Shown piece after piece: positions 36,846 to 50,400 of a DNA stretch of 64,000 nucleotides. The DNA comes from Panonychus citri (taxonomy: Eukaryota > Arthropoda > Arachnida > Trombidiformes > Tetranychidae). The notes under the pieces are model-generated. The model saw only the letters and a list, made by a program, of their open reading frames with translations, was not told the origin of the DNA and ran no database searches. The position numbers and the translations under genes are program-made. The first letter of the stretch is position 1. Each line of letters opens with the position of its first letter. Location: NCBI RefSeq assembly GCF_014898815.1, contig NW_026515406.1:1116001-1180000 (forward strand), in the 5' to 3' direction.

Positions 36846-38014
36846 TCACAGTTTTCCTTCCCTGACCATCCATCTTAATTTGCTCAACGATATACCAAGA
36901 ATACAGATCGCAGTCCATGTACCTAATATACTGCCGATAAGCATGAGATATTCACCCAATGTTAACAAGGAATGAGTGACAATGTAACGAACAGATTCTG
37001 ATGGAGCTATCAGATAGAAATAATGAGAATTTTCATTTTTCGAGAGCTTGTCGTTAGTATTATACTTAATTCCTTGTAAACTGAGTGAATATGTTATGTG
37101 ATGACATTCAGGTTGTCGAACTGTTTTCAAACAATCTTGGTAAACTTTTTCTTCGTGAACAAAATTGAATTTGTAATCTTTAAATTCTTGAAACTTTGAC
37201 CATTGTTGCAATAAGAAGCCATTTAAATAGCCTGATTTTATTGTCTCTTCGTTGATACAACTTTGTAACGTTTTCGTCCTGTCATAATCACGACAGTTTG
37301 TTTCATATGGATATTCGAGTGAGGTGACTACGCTTTTCGAGTATTTAATCCTCTGAACTGAACTTTCTTCATCTATCTCGATATAATCACCAATCGAAGT
37401 GCTTGGAAACTTTTCATGTGAACTGAATCTCAGTCCAAAAGGTGAAGGAATAGTCAGATTTATCGTTGAATATACAGCGTTTTGAATAAGTTCATTTTAA
37501 CGGTATTCAATAGTTGATTCCGATTATTTTTACAAATCAATCGAAGGTAAACTGAATCAGCATTTAAATAGATGGTCGAGTTACACAGTTTCTCTACAGA
37601 ACTGTCATTAGTTGGAATGATGTAGTTCCATGTTATATTATATTGGATCTTGTCCAACGAAAACTGATCGACGATATCAGAAAATGTAAGGAAATCGTTT
37701 AAATATGATCCAAATTGTAAAAGTTCCAATGTTGACTTTGAACATTTACCAATTTTCTTCAAATCATTATCCATAGTTTCATCGTCATTCTCAGGTAGAT
37801 TTTTCATTCCTTCAGGATGTCGAAGACATAATTCAGTAGTGTTGATAAACGATGTTAATGGTATTCTCACATCGATCACTGGTAACTCGACAATTTTTGT
37901 ATCTTCAAAAGATGTGACATTAACGACTCTGAACTTTAGGTATTCGTTGGTTATCATGAATAATTGGACTGAAAATCCAAATACACAAATTAACTTGAAC
38001 CAAATATAAGACAT
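36846..38014 (-). pseudogene. DEG/ENaC (ASC) channel gene with a frameshift
   Basis: Amiloride-sensitive sodium channel family, divergent. From ATG at 38014 the chain has a first membrane helix (about 5-22), an extracellular part starting ELPVIDVRIPL (where the family has FPAVTIC), and scattered cysteines. The frame ends at a stop at 37460. The continuation is in another frame from about 37485, reading NAVYSTINLTIPSPFG onward. It runs through a Cys cluster (DCLKTVRQPECHHITYS) to a second helix with GTWTAICILGIS and a stop at 36846, where GIS may be the G-x-S filter. A one-base loss within the AAAA run at 37480-37483 explains the switch; no GT..AG intron does. Without it the protein would be about 389 residues, short for the family, with almost no N-terminal cytosolic part. 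It could be a pseudogene, an assembly error or a programmed shift. An upstream exon is possible but not seen. Confidence 0.6.
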
Positions 38015-38683
38015 GAGTTTCTATTGCTAATTTGTGATCTTCCTCGACAGTTTGAAATATATGATCTGATTTTGAGAGACAAAGTCTATTGTCCATTCAG
38101 AATGTCCACCCAACTGAATGAATATCGAGCTCTAATCAACAATCAATTTAACGATTTTCTACCATTATCACTAAATATAAATTATAGAGATTACAAATTT
38201 TCATCTTCTCTTTGTAATATAATTTTATTAATAATAAATTGAAAATTTCGATCGATTTTTTATGGAATCGATCTTCATTAGAGAATAACGGTAATAAGTT
38301 ACGAAAGTTACGATGATATGAGATGAGAAAATGATTTAAAAATTCTAGAATTATATTGAATTTATTGCTCTAAGTAAAAGCTAATTAGTTGAATGTTCAT
38401 TTTCCAATCAATTCGAAATCTAAATCTAAATCTTTTTCTTTTGTCTTTTCATTGGAAATAAATGACGAAAATATTGAAGTAATTTAAAGTAGAAACGATA
38501 TTTATATTGATAATATTACAATTAACTACAAATCTAAAGTGATTAATTAATTGATTAATCAGTTAATGGGCAGTATTTTTTTCATTTATATTGATACAAA
38601 AATGATAACCATCAGGAAAAGGGAAGACGAGTAACAGATTTAATATTAATCGTTGTGAATGAAGCTAATTGTCTATGAATAGA
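38015..38683. other. Intergenic, no gene seen
   Basis: About 670 bases upstream of the channel relic and downstream of the cuticle gene. An antisense AATAAA at 38361-38366 could serve the cuticle gene. No exon was supported. Confidence 0.45.
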
Positions 38684-39551
38684 TCAATAGTGTCGTCGTG
38701 GACCATAAGGACTTGCATGATAATTTCCATATTCAGGTCTTGATGAGTAACCTGAAGGTTTTGGATGATCGTAAGCTGGAGCATATGAAGGTCTAAGATA
38801 AGCTGGAGCAGCGTAAACTGAATGACTTGGTGGTGATTCTTTGACGATCATCTTGACATCAGCTGGATCTTTTGGTGCAGTTCCAGGTTCGTTTGTTGAA
38901 ACGGTAGCACGGAAACCGTGTTTATCGGCGACATAGTCAACTTTACGATAAATTCCATGGGCATCAGTGTATCCATAAGAACCTCGTTTAGCACCATATT
39001 CGTCACCTTAGAAAAATAAACGAAATAAGAATAAGAATAAGGGAAAATCTTATCCAAGTTCAATATTACCTTCTTCTTGTTTATGGTTCTTGTTTCCATA
39101 GCCATCGTTTATGTCATAGCCAAAACTGTAGGGTTGAGGTTTGTGCTCCTAAGAAAAGGATACGAATCGAAAGGGAGCAGATTAAGGATTGATCAAGAGT
39201 GTTTCTGGGGATTATCGGTTTCATGATGGAGATTATGAAAAGGATTATGTTTACTTACATAAAGAGGTTCGGCATAAGAAGCTTTCGGTGATGCATAAGA
39301 CGGAGCGGGAATGGCGTAAGCTGCTTTTGGGATGTGTGAGTATCTTGATGAAGGACCAGAGTATCCATAGTATGCTGGAGATGAAATTGTACAAACTGTT
39401 AAACAGCCGAGGATAATTAAACTCTGTAGGGGAAGAAGGTGAAACAATTAACAAATGGATCGATTGATTATCAGCTTTATCTTTAGTTTATCCGAGATAA
39501 AGTATCACTAGATTTATATGTAAATAAGATTTGGAAATGTACCTTAATCAT
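38684..39551 (-). CDS. RR-type chitin-binding cuticle protein
   Basis: Structural protein of the exoskeleton. Four exons (39543-39551, 39259-39423, 39070-39148, 38684-39006) give 191 residues. The first coding exon holds only Met-Ile-Lys, and the signal peptide continues in exon 2 (SLIILGCLTVCTISS); a tiny first exon interrupting the leader is common in arthropod cuticle genes. A Tyr/Ala/Pro/Ser repeat region (AYAIPAPSYASPKASYAEP) is followed by the Rebers-Riddiford chitin-binding domain (about 64-126), from YSFGYDINDGYGNKNHKQEE to VDYVADKHGFRATVSTNEPG. This is an RR-2-like core of the arachnid form. The C-terminus is again Tyr/Pro/Ser-rich. A TATA box lies 136-142 bases upstream. All joins are in frame. 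Confidence 0.9.
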
Positions 39552-39686
39552 TGTTGATGGTTATGGTTAATTTTGTCACTGAAAGAAAAACTTTTTATTA
39601 TTAGTTGAATATAAGTGGACACAATTTAAACTGTTCCAATTGAACTTCACTGAACAATGAGCTTATCATGAAATCGAGTTGTGAGT

Positions 39687-39693
39687 TTTTATA
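39687..39693 (-). promoter_or_regulatory. TATA box of cuticle protein gene
   Basis: TATAAAA on the minus strand, with transcription expected near 39660 and a leader of about 110 bases. A strong TATA is usual for cuticle genes. Confidence 0.55.
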
Positions 39694-42600
39694 CTGATCT
39701 GAAAACTTTTCTGGACGTGCGATTGTTTTTGAAGGCGTTCGTTTGTTTGAACCAATGTCGAAGCACTTTTGTCAAGGTAAGAAGATAAAGAAGAAGAAGA
39801 TGAAGATGAATAAGAATGCGAAAAAAGAGAAAGTAAAATTTAATTCAAGTGCGAAAGGAAAATATTGAAAAGACAGAAAGAAACGAAAGAGGATAAAACT
39901 TGTGTCCAGTTAAGTTGAATATGGGTCAAGCTGTAGGTAAGAAACTGTAATGAAAGACAAGTGAATGAAACATTAGGAGGAGTTTGTCAAGTCTTGATTA
40001 CTATTTAATTATCATCATTAACCTGTAAGGGGTAAGTAGCCATCGACTACTAACTCACCTCATTTGTTAATTAACATTTAGATTCAAGTACTTTCCCTTC
40101 AACAGGATTTACTAATCTTCCCTCAGGTGGATTAACCTATTCAACCCTTTTATGTTGCTTTTTAATTACAACATTTAATTACCCTTTTTTTAGTGTATTG
40201 ATGAGTTGTTTTAGTCAGTTCAAACTTATAATGAATAATAATTGGATTGACCATCAAAGTCTGGTCACTTTTGGTAAGATTAACAGAGACTTTATTTCAA
40301 ATTGATTGTGATGTCCAAACTCATCTCATTAATTGTGATTCTTACAAAGTAATTTTCTCGCCGTTGATTGAGGTCACTTTGAGAGGGTCAACTGAGAATA
40401 ACTATTTTTTACCTTCTCTCACAATCTCTTTCTTTTCGTGTCCTTTATCTTCATCATCTTTCTCATCTTCATATTGACAATTGTTTCTATCATCATAAAT
40501 GTCCATCCACCTAAAGTGAAGAAAGTTAAACTGGACATTTCCTCGAAGCGATTTGTTTATAAAAACTTTTCGAAAACTTTTTTTCTAACTCAACAATCGT
40601 CGAAATGATAACAATAAGTCTAATGAGATAATTTAGATTAAATTGTAATTGGGATTAGGTCTTAATTGTTGTTAATGTTTACACTTTTGCCGCTTTTTTT
40701 TCCTATTCAATTGAAAAAATATTGACCAGTTTCTTGGAATGGTCAATATCGATATCGATTAACTTTGAAAGAATAATTTGAAATGAAAAGTAACACTAAT
40801 TGTTATCAATTTTAAATTGTGTGTAGGTTAATTGAAGGACAATCAATTAGGTGATTAAGATGATGATGATAAATATCATCGATTCAATTTATGGTACATT
40901 GGTCAATATCTTGACCTTGGCTCTTACTGACCTCAAGTTAATTTAGCAAAGCAATTTGATAAAATATAATTATTATTATGATTATCATTTTTTTTTTACT
41001 TTCTTTAACAATCAACCAGTTAACTATTGACAATTTAAACTATTTTAGTTAATTGTTGATTTACAATTTAGACTGAAAACTTTTGTTGTACTTTAATCAT
41101 CAACAATCAACAAAATATTGTGATTTAATGATGATTATTCTTGATGACGATGATTGTGATAAAATAATCAAGTTAATCACATAGCCTTGATTTTGATTCA
41201 TTTATCTAATTTAAAAAAGTTAATTGTTGATACTTTTTAAGATAATCGTATCTAAATCACGTTCTAACACTTAATTATCAATATTAATTATTACATTTAA
41301 ATAATAGACATTTAATTGTTTACGTGATTAGTGTGAATGGAAGTAGTCAGGAAAATATTTATTCAAAAATGATTAAGAAAATCAATAACAATTAACAGGT
41401 AAATTGGATTACAATCAATTCTCAATGATGGAAAAGATAATCAAATGATTTGATGTTGAACATGATTTGATTATTGTAAATTAATTAACTCATAAGGAAC
41501 TGAACAACTAAATTGTTACCATTGGAAAGTTAATATTCAAGGAAATGACAATTTAATCAAAACAATTAGATCAAAATGTGTTCGTAATCAAAGTTAATAA
41601 GTGAATTGAATTAATTGAATTTGATTGATTAAGAAAAATAAAAACTTGTTACCTGTTTGAATTTGATTACAATAAGAAAGACAACAATTAACTAATCACA
41701 CTTATGGACAATCATTAATCAATTTAAATTTCCGGTTTATGGTTAAACTGTTAATCCGTTAAACTGGATTAACAGTTAATTAAATTGTATTATTTTCCTT
41801 TACCGTTACAATGGTAAAACTTGAATTGATTGAAATGTGATTGCGAGTTAATTGTCAATTGAAATGAAAGTGATTCAAAACGTTTTTCAAGATCACAATT
41901 AACTTAATTAACAACTAATCGGACAATGTTTCAATCGTAAGTCAGATCCATATCAATCATTATTGTTATTATCACCAATTGAAATTACTAAATTATTGAT
42001 TGCTGGTCCAATAGTTTAATCAACAAGAGTGTATTTAATTTAATATGTTGACCATAAATGTAAAATAAAAATGAAACTTAATTGTGAAAATTTCATCAAT
42101 CAAAATCAATTAATATCATTAACGGTTAACAATCAAAAAAATAAAATTAACCGTTAACAATTATTTATACCATTAGCAATTTATCAATTGTTGATTAACA
42201 CCTCATCATTTATGGTTACCAAATGATTGTAATTTAATTCGCGAAAGGTAACAATTTATCTCAAAATGGTTTACAATTAAATCAATATTAATGACAATTT
42301 GACGTGAGTGTGAATAATGATAATATATTTCAATCATCAATTTAATAGAAACTTTAATTAATTAGTAACAATAATATTTTGTTTTCTCTCTCATTCAACT
42401 GATATTATCAAACGATTTAAATAATATCATTAGTGAATTTGAATTCGTGTTGATCTGAAAATCGCCAATTAAATTCGAGACTCGGCAAGTAAAAATAAAT
42501 TGTTCTAATGATTGTAGTAAATTGTTAACCTTGAAAAGAGATCGAAAAACAAAATATCGGCTCTTCGATTGTCGATTTTTTCTTTCGAATTGAGAAAAGT

Positions 42601-44480
42601 TCTAATGTTACCCTTTTGGTGTTGTAACGGTACTTTTTGAGAAACGTTGACCACACAATGGACACTTCATCAAGCAACATGAGCCTTTGTATTGTCACAT
42701 TATCAGGATTGTAATGAGAATCCATGAGGCTCGAGAAGAAAATTTTTTCTTATGATTTATCATGAATAAGGAAAAAAAAAACTTTCCAACAATGAGAAAA
42801 GTTTTCGTGACAATTGAAATCTAATCAAAGATAATTGAATTAATCTTGATGAATGAGATTAAATTGTTGATTTTATCCAGCTAATTTCCAATGGATATGA
42901 AGTAAAAATTAAAGTAAACTGAGAGATTTATACTCATCATTTAATTGTATTCATATTCCAGTTAATCAACTTGAGGCTTGATCTTGAAATTTGCTTCTGA
43001 TTTTTAATTGTCAAACACTTTGAATGATCATCAGCACGAGTTAATTGTTGATTATCATGTAATAATAATTATGATAGCGACAACAATTGAAGGACAAAAT
43101 TAAAATAAAAGCAAGGAAAGAAATGATTAAATTAACCATCACAATTAAGTGATGTCCAGTTATTAGTTTAAATTGTTTCGTCTTGTTGTTTGTTGTTATT
43201 ATTATTACTTAAGTGTTACTATTGTTGTTTTGTTATAATTGAGGTTGAATACTTAATTGTATCAAGTATAAAAAGTTATCTTAATGATTAAGGGAAAAAG
43301 CTAATGTGGTTTTAAGATACAATTTTCACAAATACAATTAACTTTGACAATTAAGATTAAGCCATCAACAATTATCAAGTTAACCGTTTGATTGTTTGAT
43401 TATCAGAAAAACAAACATCAAGAAATCAAAACAATTAACTGTTTCGCAATCACAATCAATCGTACTTCATTTTCAAACTAAAATTCATAATAATATTTTC
43501 ATTTACAATTTATTATCACATAGTATTGGTCAGAAGCACTTCCTTTCAGGCCACAATTGGCAATTAACTAAACAGCGTCGTCAATAAATCAATCAAATCT
43601 TAATCGTTTCAAAACCTCCAATTGTTGATTATGAGATTATTATCCTGGATAATTTTTCCAAAAACATTTTATTTAATCAGTTTTACCTCTTTGAAAACAA
43701 CGGAAATCAAGTCCATTCCTATTTCCGTCTTCTTAGTACCAGGCCAATAAAGCGTAAGTCGTAAAGTTTACAAATGATAACTTGATTGATACAAATTCAA
43801 CTTAACTAATTAACTATTGTTTGTGATGTAATAGTAAACAACAATTAGTGAGTTGGGATAATACTTTTTTTTATAAATGAGCATTTAAATAGGCAAAGCT
43901 GAATTTAAGAGCTCAAGAGTTACAACTTTTGAAAAAGTTTCTTGATTGTTTTGATTTTAGTTTTTTTTTTCTTGAATCGTAAATATTTAGGGACAGTAAT
44001 TCATTTTTTTTTCATCAATCTCAGGTAAAGTTCAGCATGATAACTTTTGTCAAAATTTAAGGTAAACATCGAGCACACAAGGAGGTAATATATTGGTTGG
44101 AAAGCAAGAATATTTTTGTTGTTGTTTCATGAATATAAAGCTGATGCCCATGAACCATAATCATTTAATTTGGACATTTTGGACAGATGAGTTTCAATTT
44201 TTACGTTGCCAATTTGAAAAGATAATACAAATACATGATGCATGATTGCGGGTTAATTTAATGATGATTAAAACAGGCCTTTGATTGCAAATTTCCACGT
44301 ATAATTAATAATATTTGTTTTCCAGTCCATAACACGAATTATATATCAATTTTGGCGAGTATAAGAGTTTAGCGAAAAGGAAAGAATAAGAGATGAATTC
44401 AAGCAGATATCATGATAGAAGTTCCATTTTTGGGCATTCGAATTGATTTACATTCTCTTCCTGAGAAAGTGTCATCGTCA
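39694..44480. other. Gene-poor stretch, no gene supported
   Basis: About 4.8 kb, the longest gap in the window. It is AT-rich with very frequent CAATTAA/TTAATTG words and short GAT/CAT repeats, and has purine-rich DNA at 39770-39900. Open frames at about 40247-40477, 42525-42725 and 43396-43587 lack signals, homology and splice partners. Distal regulatory DNA for the cuticle gene or calpain is possible. Confidence 0.5.
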
Positions 44481-47400
44481 TTAGCAATACATGACTCTCT
44501 CAACCCACTGAAATAACAGAGAGAAAAGTTAAAAGTTAATCAAAGGTAATAATCTATTGTTACAATATAATCTATTTCTCACCTCATCCAGCGTAAATGA
44601 AGCGCCTGAGGATGATTTGGATATTGTTTGAGACGATTTTGTATTCTGATCATTCCAAAGTTCAATACTATGTTTGAGTTTCAAACAAACATGAATAAAG
44701 TTGTCAAAAGTTAAATATCTTTCATGTTTAACTGATTGGTCATGTTTCTTGCCATAAATATCACCATAACGATGAACAATCAGAATTAATATTTGTCTAT
44801 TCACAGATAGACCAGTCTCATGTAGAGCCGAGCGTAGTTCAGCCGTATTGATGGTTCCACTTAAATCCTTGTCATGTTGTTTAAAGACATCACACCAATG
44901 TCTAATTTTGGTCCAAAGAGATGTAAATTCATCCAAGCCAAGTTTACCTTTGAATTGATTTCAACAACAAAAACAACAAAAATCATCAATTAATATATAA
45001 CATTTTCCTTGTCGACGCAATTTCGGTCACTTACCTGATCTATCATCGTCCAACAAAGCGATCATAGATCGACATGTATCCAAGGAGAAACCATCAAATT
45101 TGAACTCTGGACAAAATCAATATAAAATTTCGTTAGCATTATAAGATTAACTAATAAGCACTAAAGCAGAAAAACATGCAAAGCAAATTGAATTGAGAGC
45201 AAAGAGAAAGCACTTGATTTCTTACCAATATCTTCATATATGAAAAGATTTATTGTTAATCAGGATAATTATGTTGTTGCAATTGTTAGAACAAAGAAAG
45301 TTAGAGAAAGACAAAGTTAACATTTAAAGACCAAGGTAACCGATTAAAGCTTTAAGTTAGTAAGGATTAGATTAGAGTGAATAACAATTGGGTGTTACAG
45401 GTATCACAAAGGATTAAAACAATATGGAAAATGATTGAGATCTATCGATAGAAATACCTTTCTTAAGTGCATGGTTAAGTATTTCCTGTAATTCAGCAGC
45501 ATCGACTTCCATATCTTCACCAGCGATTCGAGTAAAGAAATCGGCTGTTTTAGTTGATAGCACTTTCGTCCCTTGAGTCTGTTGCATTGGATCCTAAGAA
45601 TAAAAGTTATTAGAAAATAATTAATAACAGTTAATTAAGTGAACATTGATTGACAAGAAATAAAGATTGATGAAAACATTGTAACGATGAAAATCCGAAG
45701 TGTTCAGAATTGAACTTGTTCTGTGATGTTATTATTGGAATACAAGCAATAAAATTGAGATTTTATCTCATATTAATTGTGTTATTTTCATTATTGTCGG
45801 TTAAGTAAATTTTAGATTATCGAGCAATTAGATTATTACGTTACAATATATTCTAATAATCTAATGGATTAAAAGGGTTTGATAGGGAAAGGGTCAAGTA
45901 CGAAGCAATAAACAAACTTTAGTCTCTTCAGTTTGAACACAATTTGTTAATACAAAACGAAGACCGGTCATCACAGTTCCGAAAATTTCAATATAACGAG
46001 TCATATCTTGACCACCGAGAATATTTTGGCCTGGACCTGGTGAAGGTGGTTTAACTTCACGACGAACAATATCTTCTTCGGCAACCTGGAAAATTACGAG
46101 TTAAATGTAACATATATTGGTTATCGAAGTACAAGCAATCAAGGCAAAGATATATGAACACATGACAACATAAAATTAATCAGTTTGATGGTTAATAAAA
46201 TGAACATGCAATCGAAACAAAAAAAGAACTGAATTAAAATGTGACATCGGCGAATCTGAACTCCGATTGTTTCTTACTTTATCCCTTGATTCATCAATGA
46301 TGATAGTATTTTGTTGGTCGATATCTTCTGGACAGTATCCAACTTCATCGTCATTTTCTTCAGCGGTTGTTGGTGGCCGTTCGGTGAAGATTCTTAAAAT
46401 GAATTCACCTTCTTCATTTGCATCAAACGTGGACGGGATTATACAATATTGACCTGGTGGGAGTCTCATTCGCGATGAAACCTCTCTTAGATTAATGAAA
46501 GTGGGTGATTTTGCAACTGATGCATTGTATTTGAAGAATTCTGTTGGCAGCAATTGACGACGTGCATAACCACGAGTTGCGGCTGGTTCATCTCCATAAG
46601 AGAAAAGTCCATCTTTGATAGCGTAAACGGCGAAACCGATAGTCAATGAATCAAGACCCATTTTACGTTTGGCTCTACGATTTTTCTGCATGAGACCAAC
46701 AATTAGGGTACAAAGATCATCCTCATCACCTTCATCGTGATCTTTCAGCTCGATTATATACTGAGGATTACTGGCGAAGGTTTGAAGATTATTTCGACAG
46801 CCACCAGCAGTAACACCAGCTACCCATTCACCCTCGAATTGCACTTCATTCCAAAATATTTTGGGACCTAAAAATTTGCGAGAAAGTGAATGAATTTTAA
46901 TTACATGAAGCCATTTTCAAATAATTAAAACTGACCATCAGCAACTGGTTCAGGAGTGAGATGACAAATTTCAAGTTTAGTGAAATTGGACTTGAAATCA
47001 TCGAAAGTCATCCAAAATTCACCATCATGTTCAAAGTTTAACTCGAGGCTTTTTTTCTCGGACTCAGAAACCAATGTCCACTCTCGAGACCTGAAAAATT
47101 CAAAATATATTAATAACTACACAATAATCTTTTTGAATGATTAAAGCATAATCCTTACCCGTCACCCCAAGCACCTTTCCATTCAGCCTCATTTCCCCAT
47201 GGATTCCGAATACGAATCAAGGGAATTTTTCCTACAGAAACAAATTGACAAGAAACATAAATGAATCAAGTTAGATGTTCTCCTGAGTATTTTAAGAATT
47301 TCCAAAAAGAAACTAACCTTGAACTCTCGCTGTTTTTAGCTCAACACATCTCACAGCAGTAATCGAATAGGCATGTCCTTTGATTAGTCCTAAATGAGCA

Positions 47401-50400
47401 GGAAAAACATCATTAATACTCAATAGTAAAAAACATGTCAAGTTTAAGGTTATGTTTACATGACGAGTGAATTATTACCATTTGGCAATTCTGATTCCAT
47501 CATTGATGAATCAAGTGCATCTATTGAACAACCCATGAAAGAAGATCTCTGGAAAGCCTTGAGCATGATTTGTAGCAAATTGGACGGACATTCATCAGTC
47601 TGAATCTCATAAAATTCCGTAAGACCACCTAAGTTTGGGTAGATAAAAAAATCGATATAAAATTTATATGGTTCCAGTTTCGGTGACTTTTTCATACCAG
47701 TGAAATCGGTCATTGCTTCAGTAACCGTTCCTCCTTTAAGAGCTTCATAGCTTCCATGTAATCTAGAAAATTCAGAGGAGAAATAGATTATGAATGAATT
47801 TTAACACAACTCAATCAACTTTTTCCATAAACTATTCTCACTTTGCATAAGCTTTTTCGAGAAGTGCACTCCAAAATTCATTCCTATCCTTAGAATGCAT
47901 GAGGACAAGTTTTCCATTGATTGTAGGTAGTCGATCGTCAACACAGATATCAATCCATTTACCATATTGCCAGAAACGGAAGTGAAATATTCCTGATAAT
48001 GGTAAAAAATATGAAAATAAATTAAACAAAACTCACAACAATATAATCAGTCAACTTACCTGCGTAATCAGATCCAAAGGTTTGGTCATGAGGGACAACT
48101 CGTTTGAAGAGTTTATCATTGAGAGTTAGATTGGCAATGGATGCAAGAAGCCAACAATCTCCGAGTTCACCTTGACAGACATCGAAACGAGATGCTCCTG
48201 TTGGATTAGAATGAGAAAAAAAATAATCTATGAACTTAATATGGGTGGAGAATGAATCTATCATGCAAGAAATTAGATAGCTTCAAATTGACATGGAGTG
48301 ATAATCATCACATTTGACATTACATGAGAAGATTTAATTCCAAGCTCATGGTTATTATAATTGTGATAAGAAACAAAAAGATATGTTGAAAGTTACAGGA
48401 ATTGGATTCAAATTAACCATGATATGATTAAACAGAATGAAATTAAGTCTTAATTGTGAACTTTAAGTAGGGGAAATTAAGTTATCTTGTTAGTTGAATA
48501 CATGGCTGTCAAATGTACTATTAGAAGAGGAGGAGGAAGAATAGAGGGAAAATTGGATGTTGGTGCATGAAACGAATGAACTTTTTTTTCATGGTTGGAA
48601 CTGAGCCTGATAAACAGAACCTGGAATAGAATAAGAATTTTATCAACCGAAACAATCACAAAATAATCACAGAGTAAGTTAAGAGTTACTCTTATGTTTC
48701 CCGCCCTTTTTTTCATCGGAAATTCTGATTCAGATTCAGGAGAAAGTAAATATTTTGATAGACTAGAAAAGTAGGTTGTCAGTGTAAAGAAGATACAATA
48801 ACCAATCCTGGTTTCAAATTATCTTCTTTCATGTTTGTATTTTTTTTGGCATCAATGATAGAATGAAATAAATTGTGTTAATTGTCAACGTTTAAGTGAT
48901 AAATATCAAATAGACAATTTAATTTAACTGGAAATTAACAATAGATGAAGTAAAGTCAATCATCTTGAGAAGATGATAACTAGATGAGAGATTCATGTCA
49001 TAACTGATCAATGATTTCAAGGATACAAGAAAAAAGCTGAGAGATCAATTTATTGGCTAAGATTATGTATTAGCCCATGAAATTATTGTTTCATGATAAA
49101 TGAAATGATGCTACACATCAAGAGATATTAATATAACTTTCGAGATGAATTGAGTTTGTTTTCGAGCTGGAAAACCAATGAGGAGAAATGAATTAACCAA
49201 AGGAAATACAGTTGAGCGTTTAAACAATTAATGGTTTAATCATTAATTATATGGTTGTATTAATTATTTCATTTCCAGGCAATATCATTTACTCACCATA
49301 GTTACATTGAAACTAATATTTACCATATATAAATATAATCAAGAAAACCAAACAATTATACAAAATGATGAATCAATTCGTGAAAGTGAAAACTAATTAC
49401 CAATTATCGATTCAATCAAATTCAATATGAAAGTGTCATTAAAAATACTCAGTTGATTTGATTGATTCTTATTGGTAAGGTGATTATAAATTAAAAGGAA
49501 AAAATGAATTTCAATCAACTTTAAACCGGTTACTTAATATGAGATCACTAATTGTTGATTAAGCTAAATAAACATGAAAGCTAATCAATGAAAGATAATA
49601 TAAATATTTACTGTTAATCAACATGTTGATCTCATTGATTTTCATGGTTTCTTTTTGTTTTAAGATGATGCAATCGAGATTAGTGTTGGATTAAGTGATT
49701 AACACTGATAGTAGATTGATATTTACAAAGGAGATAAATAAGTGAGTAAAAAATTTTCGAGCCTCCAATCAATGAATGATTTGATTACTATTAATAAGTT
49801 ACAGATAAATCAACTAGTTTTTGTCAGGGGGAGAGAGAGAAATTCATGTAAACAATTTAATTCACAAACGATGAGCCAAGAAAATTCTGAATTCTGACAG
49901 ATCTTTTTTTCTCATCAAATTTCAATGTGAAGTTTTTTCTTTCAACTAATTGTGTTGTTGCTAATTTTACGAGGAACATGTTGATTAACAAATTATAGAA
50001 TTGTAATTAATTGGAGAAAGAAAAGTTATCACTAAATATAAACAAACAGATTGTCCATGGAAAATATTTTTCAATAGGATAATCCCTTTTTTCGGGATTT
50101 AATTTGTGTGTAGGTTTTAATCCACCTAATCTAATATATCATCAAACAATTGGGTGTGTCAAATGTTCATTGAACAGGTTACATGGGTAAAATTCATGTC
50201 ATCATCATCATGTTCAGACTATGGAATCATAACCTTGTATCAAAATGAAAGAGAGATGGTTAATTAATGAATATACAGTGAATACAATTGTATGTATTGT
50301 CCCTGGTGAGGTAAAAGACAATTTACTTTAACGAAAAGTGATTAGATTTAATTAAACACTATTCTAGGTGGAAAATAAATTAACATGAGAACTTGAGTGA

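Noticed and set aside
40247..40477. Open frame upstream of the cuticle gene
   Set aside because: Composition matches surrounding non-coding DNA and it ends in a CAT/TTC repeat.
42525..42725. 66-residue open frame with an ATG in the gene-poor block
   Set aside because: No homology, leader or splice partner; length expected by chance.
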